From contig NZ_FOAX01000005.1 of NCBI RefSeq assembly GCF_900109775.1, forward strand, positions 1 to 64,000: a DNA stretch of 64,000 nucleotides, written 5' to 3'. The translations under genes and the position numbers were made by a program. The notes below the pieces were generated by a model that was given only the letters and a program-made list of their open reading frames with translations, had not been told where the DNA came from and searched no databases. Shown in pieces: positions 43,183 through 52,227 of the stretch; within the stretch, counting starts at the first letter, position 1; each line of letters begins with the position of its first letter. This DNA is from Pseudoxanthomonas sp. GM95. GTDB lineage: Bacteria > Pseudomonadota > Gammaproteobacteria > Xanthomonadales > Xanthomonadaceae.

Positions 43183-44097
43183 ATGGACACGATCGAAGCG
43201 ATGCGGGTGTTTGCCACGGTGGTCGAGCGCAGCGGGTTCTCCGCCGCTGCCGACGCGCTGGACATGTCCACGCCCAGCGTCACCCGCCACGTGGCCTGGC
43301 TGGAACAGCGCCTGGGCACGCGCCTGCTCAACCGCACCACCCGCCACGTCAGCCTGACCAGCGCCGGCGCGGCCTATCACGAGCGCTGCCTGAAGCTGCT
43401 GGCCGAGTTTTCGGCCACCGAGGCGGCGGTCACCGCGCAATCGCTGGAACCCTCGGGCACGCTGCGGGTCAATGCCCCGGTGAGTTTCGGCATTGCCCGC
43501 CTGGGAGACCTGATGGCCAGCTTCAGCCAGCTGCATCCGCAGGTCACCGTGGACCTGGACCTGTCCGACCGCCTGGTGGATCTGGTGGAGGAAGGCTACG
43601 ACGTGGCCATCCGCATCACCCGCCAGCCGGCCGGCTCGCTGATTGCCCGGCCCTTGGCCGAATCGGCGATGGCGCTGTGTGCCTCCCCTGGCTACCTCAA
43701 ACGCGCCGGCACGCCGCAGTCACTGGCCGCCTTGGCCGAACACGGCGTGCTGGGCTATCGCTATTGGCAAGGCGGCGACGAATGGCGCCTTGAGGGTCCA
43801 GACGGAGAGGAATCGGTGCGCGTGCGCGAACGTCTGCGCGCCAACAACGGCGACGTGCTGCGAGAGGCCGCCATCGCCGACATGGGCATCATCCTGCAGC
43901 CGGATTTCATCGTTGGCGAAGCCATCGCCGATGGCCGCCTTGTCCAGTTGCTGCCCACCTATAAGATCCCGCCGATAAAGATCTTCGCGGTGTACGCCAG
44001 CCGCAGCCACTTGGCGCCCAAGGTGCGCAGCTTCATTGATTTTCTGGTTGAGTCCTTCGGCAACAGCGAAAATTGGTCACGCACGCCTCAGGCCTGA
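43183..44097 (+). CDS. LysR-family regulator divergent from the dioxygenase/esterase pair
   Basis: The 304-residue protein has an N-terminal HTH (MRVFATVVERSGFSAAADALDMSTPSVTRHVAWLEQRLGTRLLNRTTRHVSLTSAG) and a substrate-binding domain (LRVNAPVSFGIARLGDLMASF), of the CrgA/DsdC-like type common in proteobacteria. GAGAGGAG precedes the ATG. The 103-base gap to the dioxygenase gene suggests it regulates that operon. Confidence 0.88.
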   Translation: MDTIEAMRVFATVVERSGFSAAADALDMSTPSVTRHVAWLEQRLGTRLLNRTTRHVSLTSAGAAYHERCLKLLAEFSATEAAVTAQSLEPSGTLRVNAPVSFGIARLGDLMASFSQLHPQVTVDLDLSDRLVDLVEEGYDVAIRITRQPAGSLIARPLAESAMALCASPGYLKRAGTPQSLAALAEHGVLGYRYWQGGDEWRLEGPDGEESVRVRERLRANNGDVLREAAIADMGIILQPDFIVGEAIADGRLVQLLPTYKIPPIKIFAVYASRSHLAPKVRSFIDFLVESFGNSENWSRTPQA

Positions 44098-44166
44098 ACA
44101 ACGCGGCATACGAATCACCGATGCTCGCCTCGCCTCGCCGCCCACGCTCGCTCAGCGAGGGTCGAT

Positions 44167-45444
44167 CTAGAGAGTTAGCTGCGCCTGTAGTGTAAAGACC
44201 CAGCTGTCCGGACGGCTGTCATAGCCACTCGGTCGCGCCACGTACTGCACCGAGGGGCGCAAGACCATCCACCGGGTGACCTGCACACCGTAGTTCAGCT
44301 CAACGAACTGCTCATCGGTCTGCATTTCCTTGCCGCTTAGACGCTGGTAGTTGGCCAGCCGATTGGAGATGTCCAGGCGATTCCAGGCCAAGCTCAGCGC
44401 ATCGTCCTCACGCGAAGCAACCAGACCGCGCCAGCTCACGCCAGCTTCCCACGAGTATCTCAGCAGGCCCGTCTTGGCATCGGCCTGGGTGGCCACGCCA
44501 AACACCGACAGACCGCGCACGGTATCCCCGGAAGGCTTCCACACACGCTGCGCCGCCTGCGCGTATGAGCCGCTGCGATGGGAGGCTTTTGGCGCAGTTG
44601 GATCGCCGATATCCGCGGCGTTGGAGGTATCTAGGTAGTAGCCGACCTTGTAGGTGCCGGTGTAGTCGTTCGCGGTCTTGCCATGGGTAAAGCCCACTTC
44701 TACGGGCAGAAAAATGCCGGTCTTGCCCTCTGCAGAAACCCGGAAGCCGTTTCCTGCCTGTTTACGGGTCGGATTGACATCGTAAACGCCGGTCTGTGCA
44801 TACCAGCCCGACGGATCGGCCCACTTGACCCGCAGGCCCCACTGACCGGTCGGATTGTCCAGCCAGCCCGAACTGTAGATCGGCCCCAGCGGATGGCCGC
44901 ACTGGCCGTTGTTGTTGAAGTTGCAGGTGTACGGCAAGCCACCGAAGTCGTTGCCCATCGAATAGAAGCCGCCCTTCAGGCTGAGCCGCTTGGCCAGGAA
45001 GAAGCGCTCGTAAGACAGTTCGTTGAAGCGCAGGTTCTGACCCTGGCCCCAGAAGGCCTGGTTCTGGATGTACGAACCGGTTGAGCGGTCATTGACGGCG
45101 TTGCCGAATCGATCTGACAACACCACACGCATCGTGCCGTCGAATCCGAACAGTTTGCCGGTGTCGATTACCGCGCCCAGGTCGATGTGCTCGGCGGTGG
45201 ACCAGCCGCTGCCGCGATAACCATCGCTGTTGATGCCGCTGGCCACCACGATGCGCGCGGTCGGGGTGATGCCGCGATCCTGCAGCCACAAGCGTGCGGC
45301 CCAGTTGGCGCTAAGCGGGGTCTGGGTGATGGTGTCGACCGACTTGGGCTTGGCCTTGGTGGCGTCGCTGTCGGCGGCCTGTGCCGATAGGCTGGTGGCA
45401 GCGGCCAGCAGTCCAGTGGCGATTAGGGAATACGAACGGTTCAT
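44167..45444 (-). CDS. OprB-like carbohydrate-selective porin
   Basis: The 425-residue protein has a signal peptide (LIATGLLAAATSLSAQA) and a 16-strand-type barrel resembling OprB: LWLQDRGITPTARIVVASGIN, FNELSYERFF, DPSGWYAQTGVYDVNP. It ends QAQLTL. It should admit sugars to the periplasm for the FAD dehydrogenase complex encoded just upstream. Its ATG overlaps the cytochrome c stop (ATGA), placing it last in that operon. Confidence 0.8.
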   Translation of the reverse strand: MNRSYSLIATGLLAAATSLSAQAADSDATKAKPKSVDTITQTPLSANWAARLWLQDRGITPTARIVVASGINSDGYRGSGWSTAEHIDLGAVIDTGKLFGFDGTMRVVLSDRFGNAVNDRSTGSYIQNQAFWGQGQNLRFNELSYERFFLAKRLSLKGGFYSMGNDFGGLPYTCNFNNNGQCGHPLGPIYSSGWLDNPTGQWGLRVKWADPSGWYAQTGVYDVNPTRKQAGNGFRVSAEGKTGIFLPVEVGFTHGKTANDYTGTYKVGYYLDTSNAADIGDPTAPKASHRSGSYAQAAQRVWKPSGDTVRGLSVFGVATQADAKTGLLRYSWEAGVSWRGLVASREDDALSLAWNRLDISNRLANYQRLSGKEMQTDEQFVELNYGVQVTRWMVLRPSVQYVARPSGYDSRPDSWVFTLQAQLTL

Positions 45445-46850
45445 GCGGAAGCCTTGTTGTGCTTATTTTTGTTCTTTTCGGCGCGGGCACGGCGGACCAG
45501 TAGCACCAAGGCCAGCAGCACCAGCACGCCGATGATCACGGCAGGCAACATCAGACGCGGTACTGATGCCAGCAGCGGCTTGTCGCCACCGGCGCGCATA
45601 TGCGCGACCTGTTCTGCGGTGACCTGATCGCCAGGACCAAAGTTGGTGCGTACGTAGGTCGCCACTGAAGCCACTTCGGCATCGGTCAGTGGCTGCACAT
45701 GCGAGCCTTCCGAAAAATGCGGCATTAATACGTGCTCGCCGCCCACTTCGCGATCCACGCCCTTGGCGATGGCGGCTAGCAGGTTTTGCGGGCGGGCCAG
45801 GCCCACCGTGGTGTTGTGTACCAACGAGGGGTAATACCCGTCCTTGCTGCCTTCGCCATGAGCGCCGTGGCAGCTGGCGCACAGGCCCGAATACAGCACG
45901 CCTCCGGAGGACGGAGAGGCGTCGGTGCCACGCACCGGCTGCTCACCTGGCGCCTTAACCGCATCACCCCAGGCAAAAGCGGCCTTACTTGCACCGGGCT
46001 CAGCCACGGCCGGTACGCTGCGCATGTAGGCCACGATGGCCGCGATGTCCTCGTCGTGCAGTTTGGACAGGCTGTTGGTCACCGCCTCAGCCATGCCGCC
46101 GCCCGCCTGGGCCAGGCCATGCACGCGACCGGTCTTCAGGTATTGGGCTAGCTGAGCATCGCTCCAGCCGCCAATGCCGCCGATCTTGTCGGAGGTGATG
46201 TTGGGCGCATACCAGTCGCCCAGCGAGCCACCGGCAAAAGCCTGGCTGCCCACTTCCTGCATCATCAGCCCGCGCGGCGTATGGCAGCTGGAGCAGTGCT
46301 CCAGACCTTCGACCAGATACGCGCCGCGATTCCACTGTGCGTCCTTTGACGGATCGGGCTTGAAGGTGGCCTTGTCCAGGTACAGCAGATTCCACACCGC
46401 CATTGAAGCGCGGATGTTGAACGGGAACGGCAGGTCGGTCTGACGCGCCTCGGCATCGACCGGCTTCACGTCCTGCATGAAGTAGGTGTACAGCGCATGC
46501 ACGTCTTCATCGGTGAGCTTGGCGTACGAGGTGTACGGCATGGCCGGATACAGATGCGCCCCATCCTTACGCACGCCCTCGCGAACGGCCTTGGCGAAAT
46601 CGGCTTCGCTGTACTTGCCGATGCCGTGGGTCTTGGAGGGCGTGATGTTGCTGGCCCAGATGTCGCCCAGCGGCGAGGTGATCGCGTAGCCACCTGCATA
46701 AGGCTGCCCGCCCTTGGGTGCGGTATGACACGCCGCGCAGTCGGCGGCCACCGACAGGTAACGACCGCGTTCGACCGTGTCGTCCGCACGGGAGACCTGG
46801 CTGGTCGCCGCCAGCAGCAAGGTCACGGCACCGAGGAAGAGTTTATTCAT
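45441..46850 (-). CDS. Triheme cytochrome c subunit of a membrane-bound sugar/alcohol dehydrogenase
   Basis: The 469-residue protein has a signal peptide, three heme-binding sites (CAACH, CSSCH, CASCH) spread along three cytochrome domains, and a C-terminal anchor helix (LMLPAVIIGVLVLLALVLLV). It is the electron-transfer subunit that passes electrons from the GMC flavoprotein to ubiquinone or oxidases. The ATG overlaps the flavoprotein stop by four bases. Order and size match gluconate and sorbitol dehydrogenase complexes. Confidence 0.9.
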   Translation of the reverse strand: MNKLFLGAVTLLLAATSQVSRADDTVERGRYLSVAADCAACHTAPKGGQPYAGGYAITSPLGDIWASNITPSKTHGIGKYSEADFAKAVREGVRKDGAHLYPAMPYTSYAKLTDEDVHALYTYFMQDVKPVDAEARQTDLPFPFNIRASMAVWNLLYLDKATFKPDPSKDAQWNRGAYLVEGLEHCSSCHTPRGLMMQEVGSQAFAGGSLGDWYAPNITSDKIGGIGGWSDAQLAQYLKTGRVHGLAQAGGGMAEAVTNSLSKLHDEDIAAIVAYMRSVPAVAEPGASKAAFAWGDAVKAPGEQPVRGTDASPSSGGVLYSGLCASCHGAHGEGSKDGYYPSLVHNTTVGLARPQNLLAAIAKGVDREVGGEHVLMPHFSEGSHVQPLTDAEVASVATYVRTNFGPGDQVTAEQVAHMRAGGDKPLLASVPRLMLPAVIIGVLVLLALVLLVRRARAEKNKNKHNKASA

Positions 46851-48487
46851 GCCGCACGCTCGATGGCATCAGCCGCGCGCAGAGCCAGCGCCGCCATGGT
46901 CAGGGTGCTGTTGACGACGCTGGCAGAGGCCATCGCGCTGCCACCTGGCAGGTACAGGTTGGGATGGTCATGCGCACGGCAGTCGCCATTGACGACCGAG
47001 TCGCGCGGGTCCGAGCCCATGATCGTCGAGCCCATAATGTGGTTGTTGGCGTTGAGCGCGGTGGTGATGACGAACTCTTCAGCATTGAACAGCGAGCCGA
47101 TGTGGCGCAGCTGCTCGCAGGACTTGTCGTAGCCCTTGCGTGCGTACTCACCCAGCGAGTAGTGGATGTCCGGGCAAGCCAGACCATGGCCGTCCACGCG
47201 GGTCTTGGATAGGGTCAGGCGGTTGTTCGGATCAGGCAGCGGCTCCAGGCTGATGGACAGGTCCACGCCATAAATCGAGCGGCGGCGGATCTCCGCATCA
47301 AGTGCCTCACCCACCAACCCCATTTTCAAGGCTTGGTCGGTTGCCGCAGCCACCCGGCTGATGTTGTTGAGGATGATCTTGGTCGAGGAGTATTCCAAGC
47401 GGAACGCGCCATCGCGTGGACCCACCATGCAGCTGGACTGCGCTGGGCCGCGGCCCAGCCACATCGGCCGGTCGGCGATGAATGAGCAGTGGAAGCCGGA
47501 GTGGTCCAGCATGTTGCGGCCGACCTGGTCGGAAGAGTTGGCAATGCCGTTCGGATTCTGTTCGTTAGCGGCCAACAGCAGCAGGCGCGGGGTTTCCAGC
47601 GCGTTACAGGCGATCACGAACTGCCGGCCGGTCGCCTTGTGGCTGACCTTCTTGTTGTCATACCAGTGCACGGCGGTGACGCGGTTCTGCGCATCGGTGT
47701 CGATGCGGTAGGCCACCGATTCGTCCAGCACCTTGGCGCCGGACTGCTCGGCGGCTTCGACGGTGTGGATGCCGTTGTACATCGCACCGATCGGGCAGAT
47801 CGGCTGGCAGTTGTTGTTGCCGCAGCAGGCCGGGCGATCGTTCCACGGCCGGACCATGCGGCCCTGCGGGATCGGCACCAGGTTGTAGCCGTGCGGATTG
47901 ACCACCTCGGCAAAGGCCTTGTCGCCGTTACCCCAGGGGATCATGTCGGCCAGGTACGGCTTGGAGCGCTCGGAGGGGCTCTGCTTGGCCGGATCATTCG
48001 GGCCGGAGACACCCATGGCTTCTTCGGCGCGGCAGTAGTACGGCTCGATGTCGTCGTAGCTGATCGGCCAGTCGCGGCCCACGCCGTAGGTGGACTGCAT
48101 CTTGAAATCCACCGGCAGGTGACGCCAGCACGAGGCGGCCCAGTGCCATGTCGTGCCACCGACGGCCTTGATGAAGCCCTGCCGGAAGCTGCTGGCATCC
48201 GGACCGCTCAATGCGACGTAGTCATTAGCTGGGTAATAGAGCGGCGCGGTCGCGAACGGCGACTGCGGGTAAGGCCCTTGGAAGTCACTGCCGAGTCGGC
48301 GTTCGAAGCTGACGTTGCGCCAGTTCTCGACCACGTCCGAGCGGTTCAACCGCGGGCCGGCCTCCAGGACCAAGACGGACTTGCCGGCGCGGACCAGCTG
48401 GTTGGCGATGAGGGCGCCGACGACGCCGGAACCGACGATCACGACGTCGGCATCGGCATCGCCGTCATGGAAAGTGGGCACTTTCAT
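46847..48487 (-). CDS. GMC-family FAD dehydrogenase, catalytic subunit of the periplasmic sugar dehydrogenase
   Basis: About 546 residues. FAD-binding GSGVVGALIANQLVRAGKSVLVLEAG at the N-terminus, and the GMC C-terminal segment NNHIMGSTIMGSDPRDSVV with the catalytic His/Asn region. Cys residues in CCGNNNCQPICPIGAMY suggest an iron-sulfur or disulfide element seen in these flavoproteins. It oxidises a sugar, sugar acid or polyol on the periplasmic side, exported with the Tat small subunit. ATG at 48487 is preferred over TTG at 48496. The substrate is not readable. Confidence 0.88.
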   Translation of the reverse strand: MKVPTFHDGDADADVVIVGSGVVGALIANQLVRAGKSVLVLEAGPRLNRSDVVENWRNVSFERRLGSDFQGPYPQSPFATAPLYYPANDYVALSGPDASSFRQGFIKAVGGTTWHWAASCWRHLPVDFKMQSTYGVGRDWPISYDDIEPYYCRAEEAMGVSGPNDPAKQSPSERSKPYLADMIPWGNGDKAFAEVVNPHGYNLVPIPQGRMVRPWNDRPACCGNNNCQPICPIGAMYNGIHTVEAAEQSGAKVLDESVAYRIDTDAQNRVTAVHWYDNKKVSHKATGRQFVIACNALETPRLLLLAANEQNPNGIANSSDQVGRNMLDHSGFHCSFIADRPMWLGRGPAQSSCMVGPRDGAFRLEYSSTKIILNNISRVAAATDQALKMGLVGEALDAEIRRRSIYGVDLSISLEPLPDPNNRLTLSKTRVDGHGLACPDIHYSLGEYARKGYDKSCEQLRHIGSLFNAEEFVITTALNANNHIMGSTIMGSDPRDSVVNGDCRAHDHPNLYLPGGSAMASASVVNSTLTMAALALRAADAIERAA

Positions 48488-48558
48488 GGAGAGCAATTCC
48501 AGGTTTTCAGATAAAGGGACCTGCGCGGATTAGCCGTGCAGGGATCACGAACGTGGGA

Positions 48559-49098
48559 TCAGGCCTGGCCACGCAGCGGCGCAGGCGCCGGTGCGACCCA
48601 CCAAGCGGGGCCGCCCATGGCGTAGGTTGGCGGCGACAGGCCATCGTCGGCCGGACGCTGCATGAGCGCGTCGCGATAGGCCACGGTGACAGCCTCGATG
48701 CCCTTGCCGACGGTGCCGGTGTACCAGGCAGCGATGATGGCCAGCGCCGCCGGCTTGGCATCGCCTGCGGCCTCGACCAGCGTGGCTGGCTCGGTGTAGG
48801 TGCCGGCCAGCAGTGCCAGGGCGGCAAACTGCGCGTGCAGCTCGGGCTGGAGTTTTGCGAATGCCGCATCGATGCGACCGGCAGTGACCGGATTGAGATC
48901 GGCCTTGCCGGTCAACGTCTGAGAAAGGCGCAAAAATTTACCGTCAGTGGCGGGCAATGCTTCAGGAGTGCCGGCGGCGGTCAGCGCATTGCCGCCAAGG
49001 GCCACTAAGAATGCGACCGAGCCCGCTCCCACCAAAAAGTCTCGGCGGGTCAACGACTCCAAGCGCTTATTTTCAGAGCCGGTGGTGAGAATGTTCAT
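48559..49098 (-). CDS. Small (Tat-signal) subunit of the sugar dehydrogenase complex
   Basis: From ATG 49098 the protein has 179 residues. The twin-arginine signal SLTRRDFLVGAG is followed by a hydrophobic stretch. The rest is helical (LQPELHAQFAALALLAGTY, AAWYTGTVGKG), as in gluconate 2-dehydrogenase subunit 3/sorbitol dehydrogenase small subunits. It carries the folded flavoprotein to the periplasm by hitch-hiking. It is the first gene of the four-gene operon. Confidence 0.85.
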   Translation of the reverse strand: MNILTTGSENKRLESLTRRDFLVGAGSVAFLVALGGNALTAAGTPEALPATDGKFLRLSQTLTGKADLNPVTAGRIDAAFAKLQPELHAQFAALALLAGTYTEPATLVEAAGDAKPAALAIIAAWYTGTVGKGIEAVTVAYRDALMQRPADDGLSPPTYAMGGPAWWVAPAPAPLRGQA

Positions 49099-49255
49099 GC
49101 GGTGGGTTACCCGATGGTTGCCTGCGCAAATATTACAAAGACGCCACGTTCGCCATCCGCATTTCATGCTGAATTTTCGTCAGCTCTTCAGGCGATAACG
49201 CGCCTCAGCGGAGCAAATAAGCTTCTTCATGGACGAAATCCGGGCAATGCTCCGA

Positions 49256-50443
49256 TTATCGGCCGCCTTTTACATTCAGCGCCTTTGAGGCATCGACAGA
49301 CGGTGGCGCGTCAATCGGCGCGCGTACCAGGAGATAAGGCGGCTTTCGCAAGTCTCGACCGCCATTGAAGCCGGGCAGACGATCCCACTGCCCCAGCGTC
49401 ACATAGACGTACTTATCAGTGGTGGCAATGCCATCGGGCCAGACGATGCGCGGGTCGCGGACCACCGTGTCCAGGTGTCCGTCGGGCCAGAGCCGGAGGA
49501 TGGCATCGTGCTCTCCGTCGGTGATGTAAAGGCGACCCTGCGCATCACTAGCCATGCCATCGGCAAAGCCCTTCTCGCCCAAATCGCTGACCGCCGAAGC
49601 CAGCGTGGCTTCGCTAGTGTCGAAATCGGACAGCACCGAGGTGGGAATGCTGTACAGCGCCCGGCTGGTCAATGGCGCGAAATACAGCGTCTGCGAATCC
49701 GGACTCAGCGTAATCGCGTCTGTGCCACCGACCGGGAATGTCGGATGCCTGGCGTCGTAGCGCATCGGCTTGCCATCCAGGATCGCCACGAACCCTGCCT
49801 GCGGCTGTGTCGAGACGTGGTGTGCCAGCACGCGACGCTGGCGCCCGCTGGCCAGGTCGACCACCACCAAGGCCGGCGAAGTGCCGAAAGACGAATCGCT
49901 GATGTAGGCAGTGCCCTTGCTGCCGTGGGTGAGGTCCACACGCAGGTCGTTCATGTGACTGTCCTGCAACAGCGCCGGCGCCTTGAGCGCCACGCTGGCG
50001 ATCACCTGGCCGCTATCCGGGTCGAAGCCGACGACTTTGGCCGCACCGTCCGGGATGCCGTCGATGCCGGCGCGCTTGCCATCGTCGATGACCCACAGGT
50101 TGCCGCGGGTGTCGGTGGTCATGCCGTGTACCGACACCAGCCACTGCGCCACTGGCGCCTGCGACGGCAGGCTCATCGCGGTCGAGGGAAACGGCACCAG
50201 CTCGCCGTCGACCAGCTCACCCAAGGTCATGCCAGTGTGGTTCTCGGCATGCCGCGGGAAGCCGACGAACACACGGCCCTTCGGAGTGACCGCGATACCC
50301 GATGGTCCGGGTCCATTGAACCGGGCAACGACTTCAAGCGATCCGGCCGGCGTGGCGGCAGGGTCGCTCGCGTCATCGGCAAAAGCGGCGGGAATGCACA
50401 ACGCCAGCGCGCAGCCAGCGGACAATAGCAGGGATGTTTTCAT
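49256..50443 (-). CDS. Secreted Yellow/major-royal-jelly-protein-like beta-propeller protein
   Basis: From ATG 50443 the protein has 395 residues with a signal peptide (MKTSLLLSAGCALALCIPAAFA). The propeller has MRJP features: GPGPSGIAVTPKGRVFVGFPRH, NLWVIDDGKRAGIDG, DAITLSPDSQTLYFAPL. Bacterial members are annotated as dopachrome-tautomerase-related or as gluconolactonase-like. Beside a sugar dehydrogenase operon (157-base gap) it could hydrolyse the lactone product; this is inference. Confidence 0.75.
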   Translation of the reverse strand: MKTSLLLSAGCALALCIPAAFADDASDPAATPAGSLEVVARFNGPGPSGIAVTPKGRVFVGFPRHAENHTGMTLGELVDGELVPFPSTAMSLPSQAPVAQWLVSVHGMTTDTRGNLWVIDDGKRAGIDGIPDGAAKVVGFDPDSGQVIASVALKAPALLQDSHMNDLRVDLTHGSKGTAYISDSSFGTSPALVVVDLASGRQRRVLAHHVSTQPQAGFVAILDGKPMRYDARHPTFPVGGTDAITLSPDSQTLYFAPLTSRALYSIPTSVLSDFDTSEATLASAVSDLGEKGFADGMASDAQGRLYITDGEHDAILRLWPDGHLDTVVRDPRIVWPDGIATTDKYVYVTLGQWDRLPGFNGGRDLRKPPYLLVRAPIDAPPSVDASKALNVKGGR

Positions 50444-50592
50444 GGGGAGTTCTCGCACATCGTGCGCCGCCAACCGGCGGCGGTGGGGGCGACCATTGTG
50501 CAAAACCGCGCGTCGATGTCAGGCGATCAACGGTGCTGGCTTGACGCAAAGACAGCAACGCTCAGCCATGCCGTGCATGCGTGCAGCGCCCG

Positions 50593-52227
50593 CTAGCGCG
50601 CGACAGGTGGCGCCGCCTGTGTATCGCCGGCCCTGCCACCGCCACGAAACCGGGCCCCGATCAGGGCAAGCTCGGCAGTGCGTTCGCAGATGCCGGCTTC
50701 AAAAGCGATGAGCGCATCCAGCGTTTGCTGCAGGCCTGCGCCCATCTGCGTGCCCACAGCCTGGACGAGGACCTGCAGACGTTCGACCAGCCCTTCTTCC
50801 AGCGCGGTCTGCATTCGCTCGTGACTGATGCCAATGATCGGCGCCGACGCGGCATCGGTCCCCCCGCCTGCTCCGGCCTCTGCGACCGGCTCGGCAGACA
50901 GCACGTCGTAACGGGCGCGTGCGTTGATCGCGATCGCCGCGTCCAGCTCGGGAAGTTCAATCCGATAGTCGCGGAAATTCGCCATCAACTGCCGCGCGAA
51001 GGCATCCCGCAGCTGGTCCGACACAGCCTGGACTGCCGCTTCAGTGTTGCGGCTTTCGGCATGCAGTTCCAGCGTGTCGTGGAGCTGCAGGATCACCGCT
51101 CGCGCGGCATCGGTCCGCAGTCGCTCCAGCCGCGGGGCAAGCGTGCCCTGCTCCTGCTGAAGGCTTTGGATCATGGCGTTGACCTTGTGCAGCAAGTCCG
51201 CCTCGAGGCTGCCGACCACGCATTCCTCGAAATGGTGAAGCTGCATGGCGAACGGCTTGCCGCCCTTGTAGTGCAGGGCGCTGTCCACCAGCGTATCGAG
51301 CGCGGCGCGCAGGCCACCGAATCCCGCCTCGTCCAGCCCATCGGGTGAATCGGCATACACCTTGGCGGCATGGACCGACACCGACAGCGGTTGGCGCAGC
51401 AGCCCTTCGTCCACACCCAGCTGCCGGAGCTTTTCGGCGGAGCGCTGTGCAACGTCCCGCTCCTGCAGTGCGCGGCGCTCTGGACACTTGTTGCACAGCA
51501 CCTTTTTGATCTGTCCGTCGATCTCGTCCTCGTCGAAGACATCGCTGCGCGTCAGCACCGGCTGCAGCGGCTTGCCGCGGTGCAGCTCGCGCGAGAGCTC
51601 CTCAAGTTCCTGGACCTGTCCAGGCGCGGTCGAGCTGGTGAGCCACAGCATGCCGTCGGCGCAATCGGTGAAGCGCAGCGTGAGCGCAGCATTTTCCGCG
51701 GTCGCCGAATGCAACCCCGGCGAATCCAGCAGCACCAGCCGTTGGCCCAATACGACGCCCTGCAGACGGGCGGTCGTTTCGGTCACGCCCTCGACCAGAC
51801 GCTCGGCGGTGTCTATGACCTGGCCTTCCACGACATGGAAGTAGCGCACCGCCGCGCCCTGGGCACGGGCCTGGTCGGCCAGGAAGTTGCACAGCGAGCT
51901 CTTGCCGGCGTTGAACTTGCCGAACACCAGCAGCATGCATGTGTCGTCGAACGCCTCGGCCAGCAGCCGCGCGGCGGTTAGGCGGTCCCACTGATGCTGC
52001 CACATGCCTGGCAGGCGCGCGATCAGCGTCTTCAGCTCGACCATCCCACCGGCCAGGGCACTGCCTTCGCCCAGGAACGTCAGCTCCACGCGGAGCGACT
52101 GCAGGTCCTGCTCCAGCGTGCCGTACCACCGGTCTAGCTCGCAACGATCGAGCGGCGACGGCGTCTGGCCAGTGTCAACAATGGGCGCTTCCGTGTCGCC
52201 GGCCTGCGGGCATAGCATCGCGGTCAT
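50593..52227 (-). CDS. Dynamin-like GTPase, second of a pair
   Basis: The 544-residue protein has a P-loop GKFNAGKSS (103-111), a G3-like LLDSPGLHS and a G4-like TRSD, then a long helical stalk region without a clear membrane helix. Bacterial dynamin-like proteins remodel or bind membranes and some protect against phage or membrane stress. Its ATG overlaps the stop of the other GTPase gene (ATGA), so the two are made together and probably form a heteromer. A cysteine-rich piece (CNKCPERR) follows the G domain. Confidence 0.75.
   Translation of the reverse strand: MTAMLCPQAGDTEAPIVDTGQTPSPLDRCELDRWYGTLEQDLQSLRVELTFLGEGSALAGGMVELKTLIARLPGMWQHQWDRLTAARLLAEAFDDTCMLLVFGKFNAGKSSLCNFLADQARAQGAAVRYFHVVEGQVIDTAERLVEGVTETTARLQGVVLGQRLVLLDSPGLHSATAENAALTLRFTDCADGMLWLTSSTAPGQVQELEELSRELHRGKPLQPVLTRSDVFDEDEIDGQIKKVLCNKCPERRALQERDVAQRSAEKLRQLGVDEGLLRQPLSVSVHAAKVYADSPDGLDEAGFGGLRAALDTLVDSALHYKGGKPFAMQLHHFEECVVGSLEADLLHKVNAMIQSLQQEQGTLAPRLERLRTDAARAVILQLHDTLELHAESRNTEAAVQAVSDQLRDAFARQLMANFRDYRIELPELDAAIAINARARYDVLSAEPVAEAGAGGGTDAASAPIIGISHERMQTALEEGLVERLQVLVQAVGTQMGAGLQQTLDALIAFEAGICERTAELALIGARFRGGGRAGDTQAAPPVAR

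Noticed and set aside
43080-43340. Upstream part of the long dioxygenase frame
   Set aside because: It runs antisense into the LysR gene and lacks family similarity; GTG 43079 gives the expected length.
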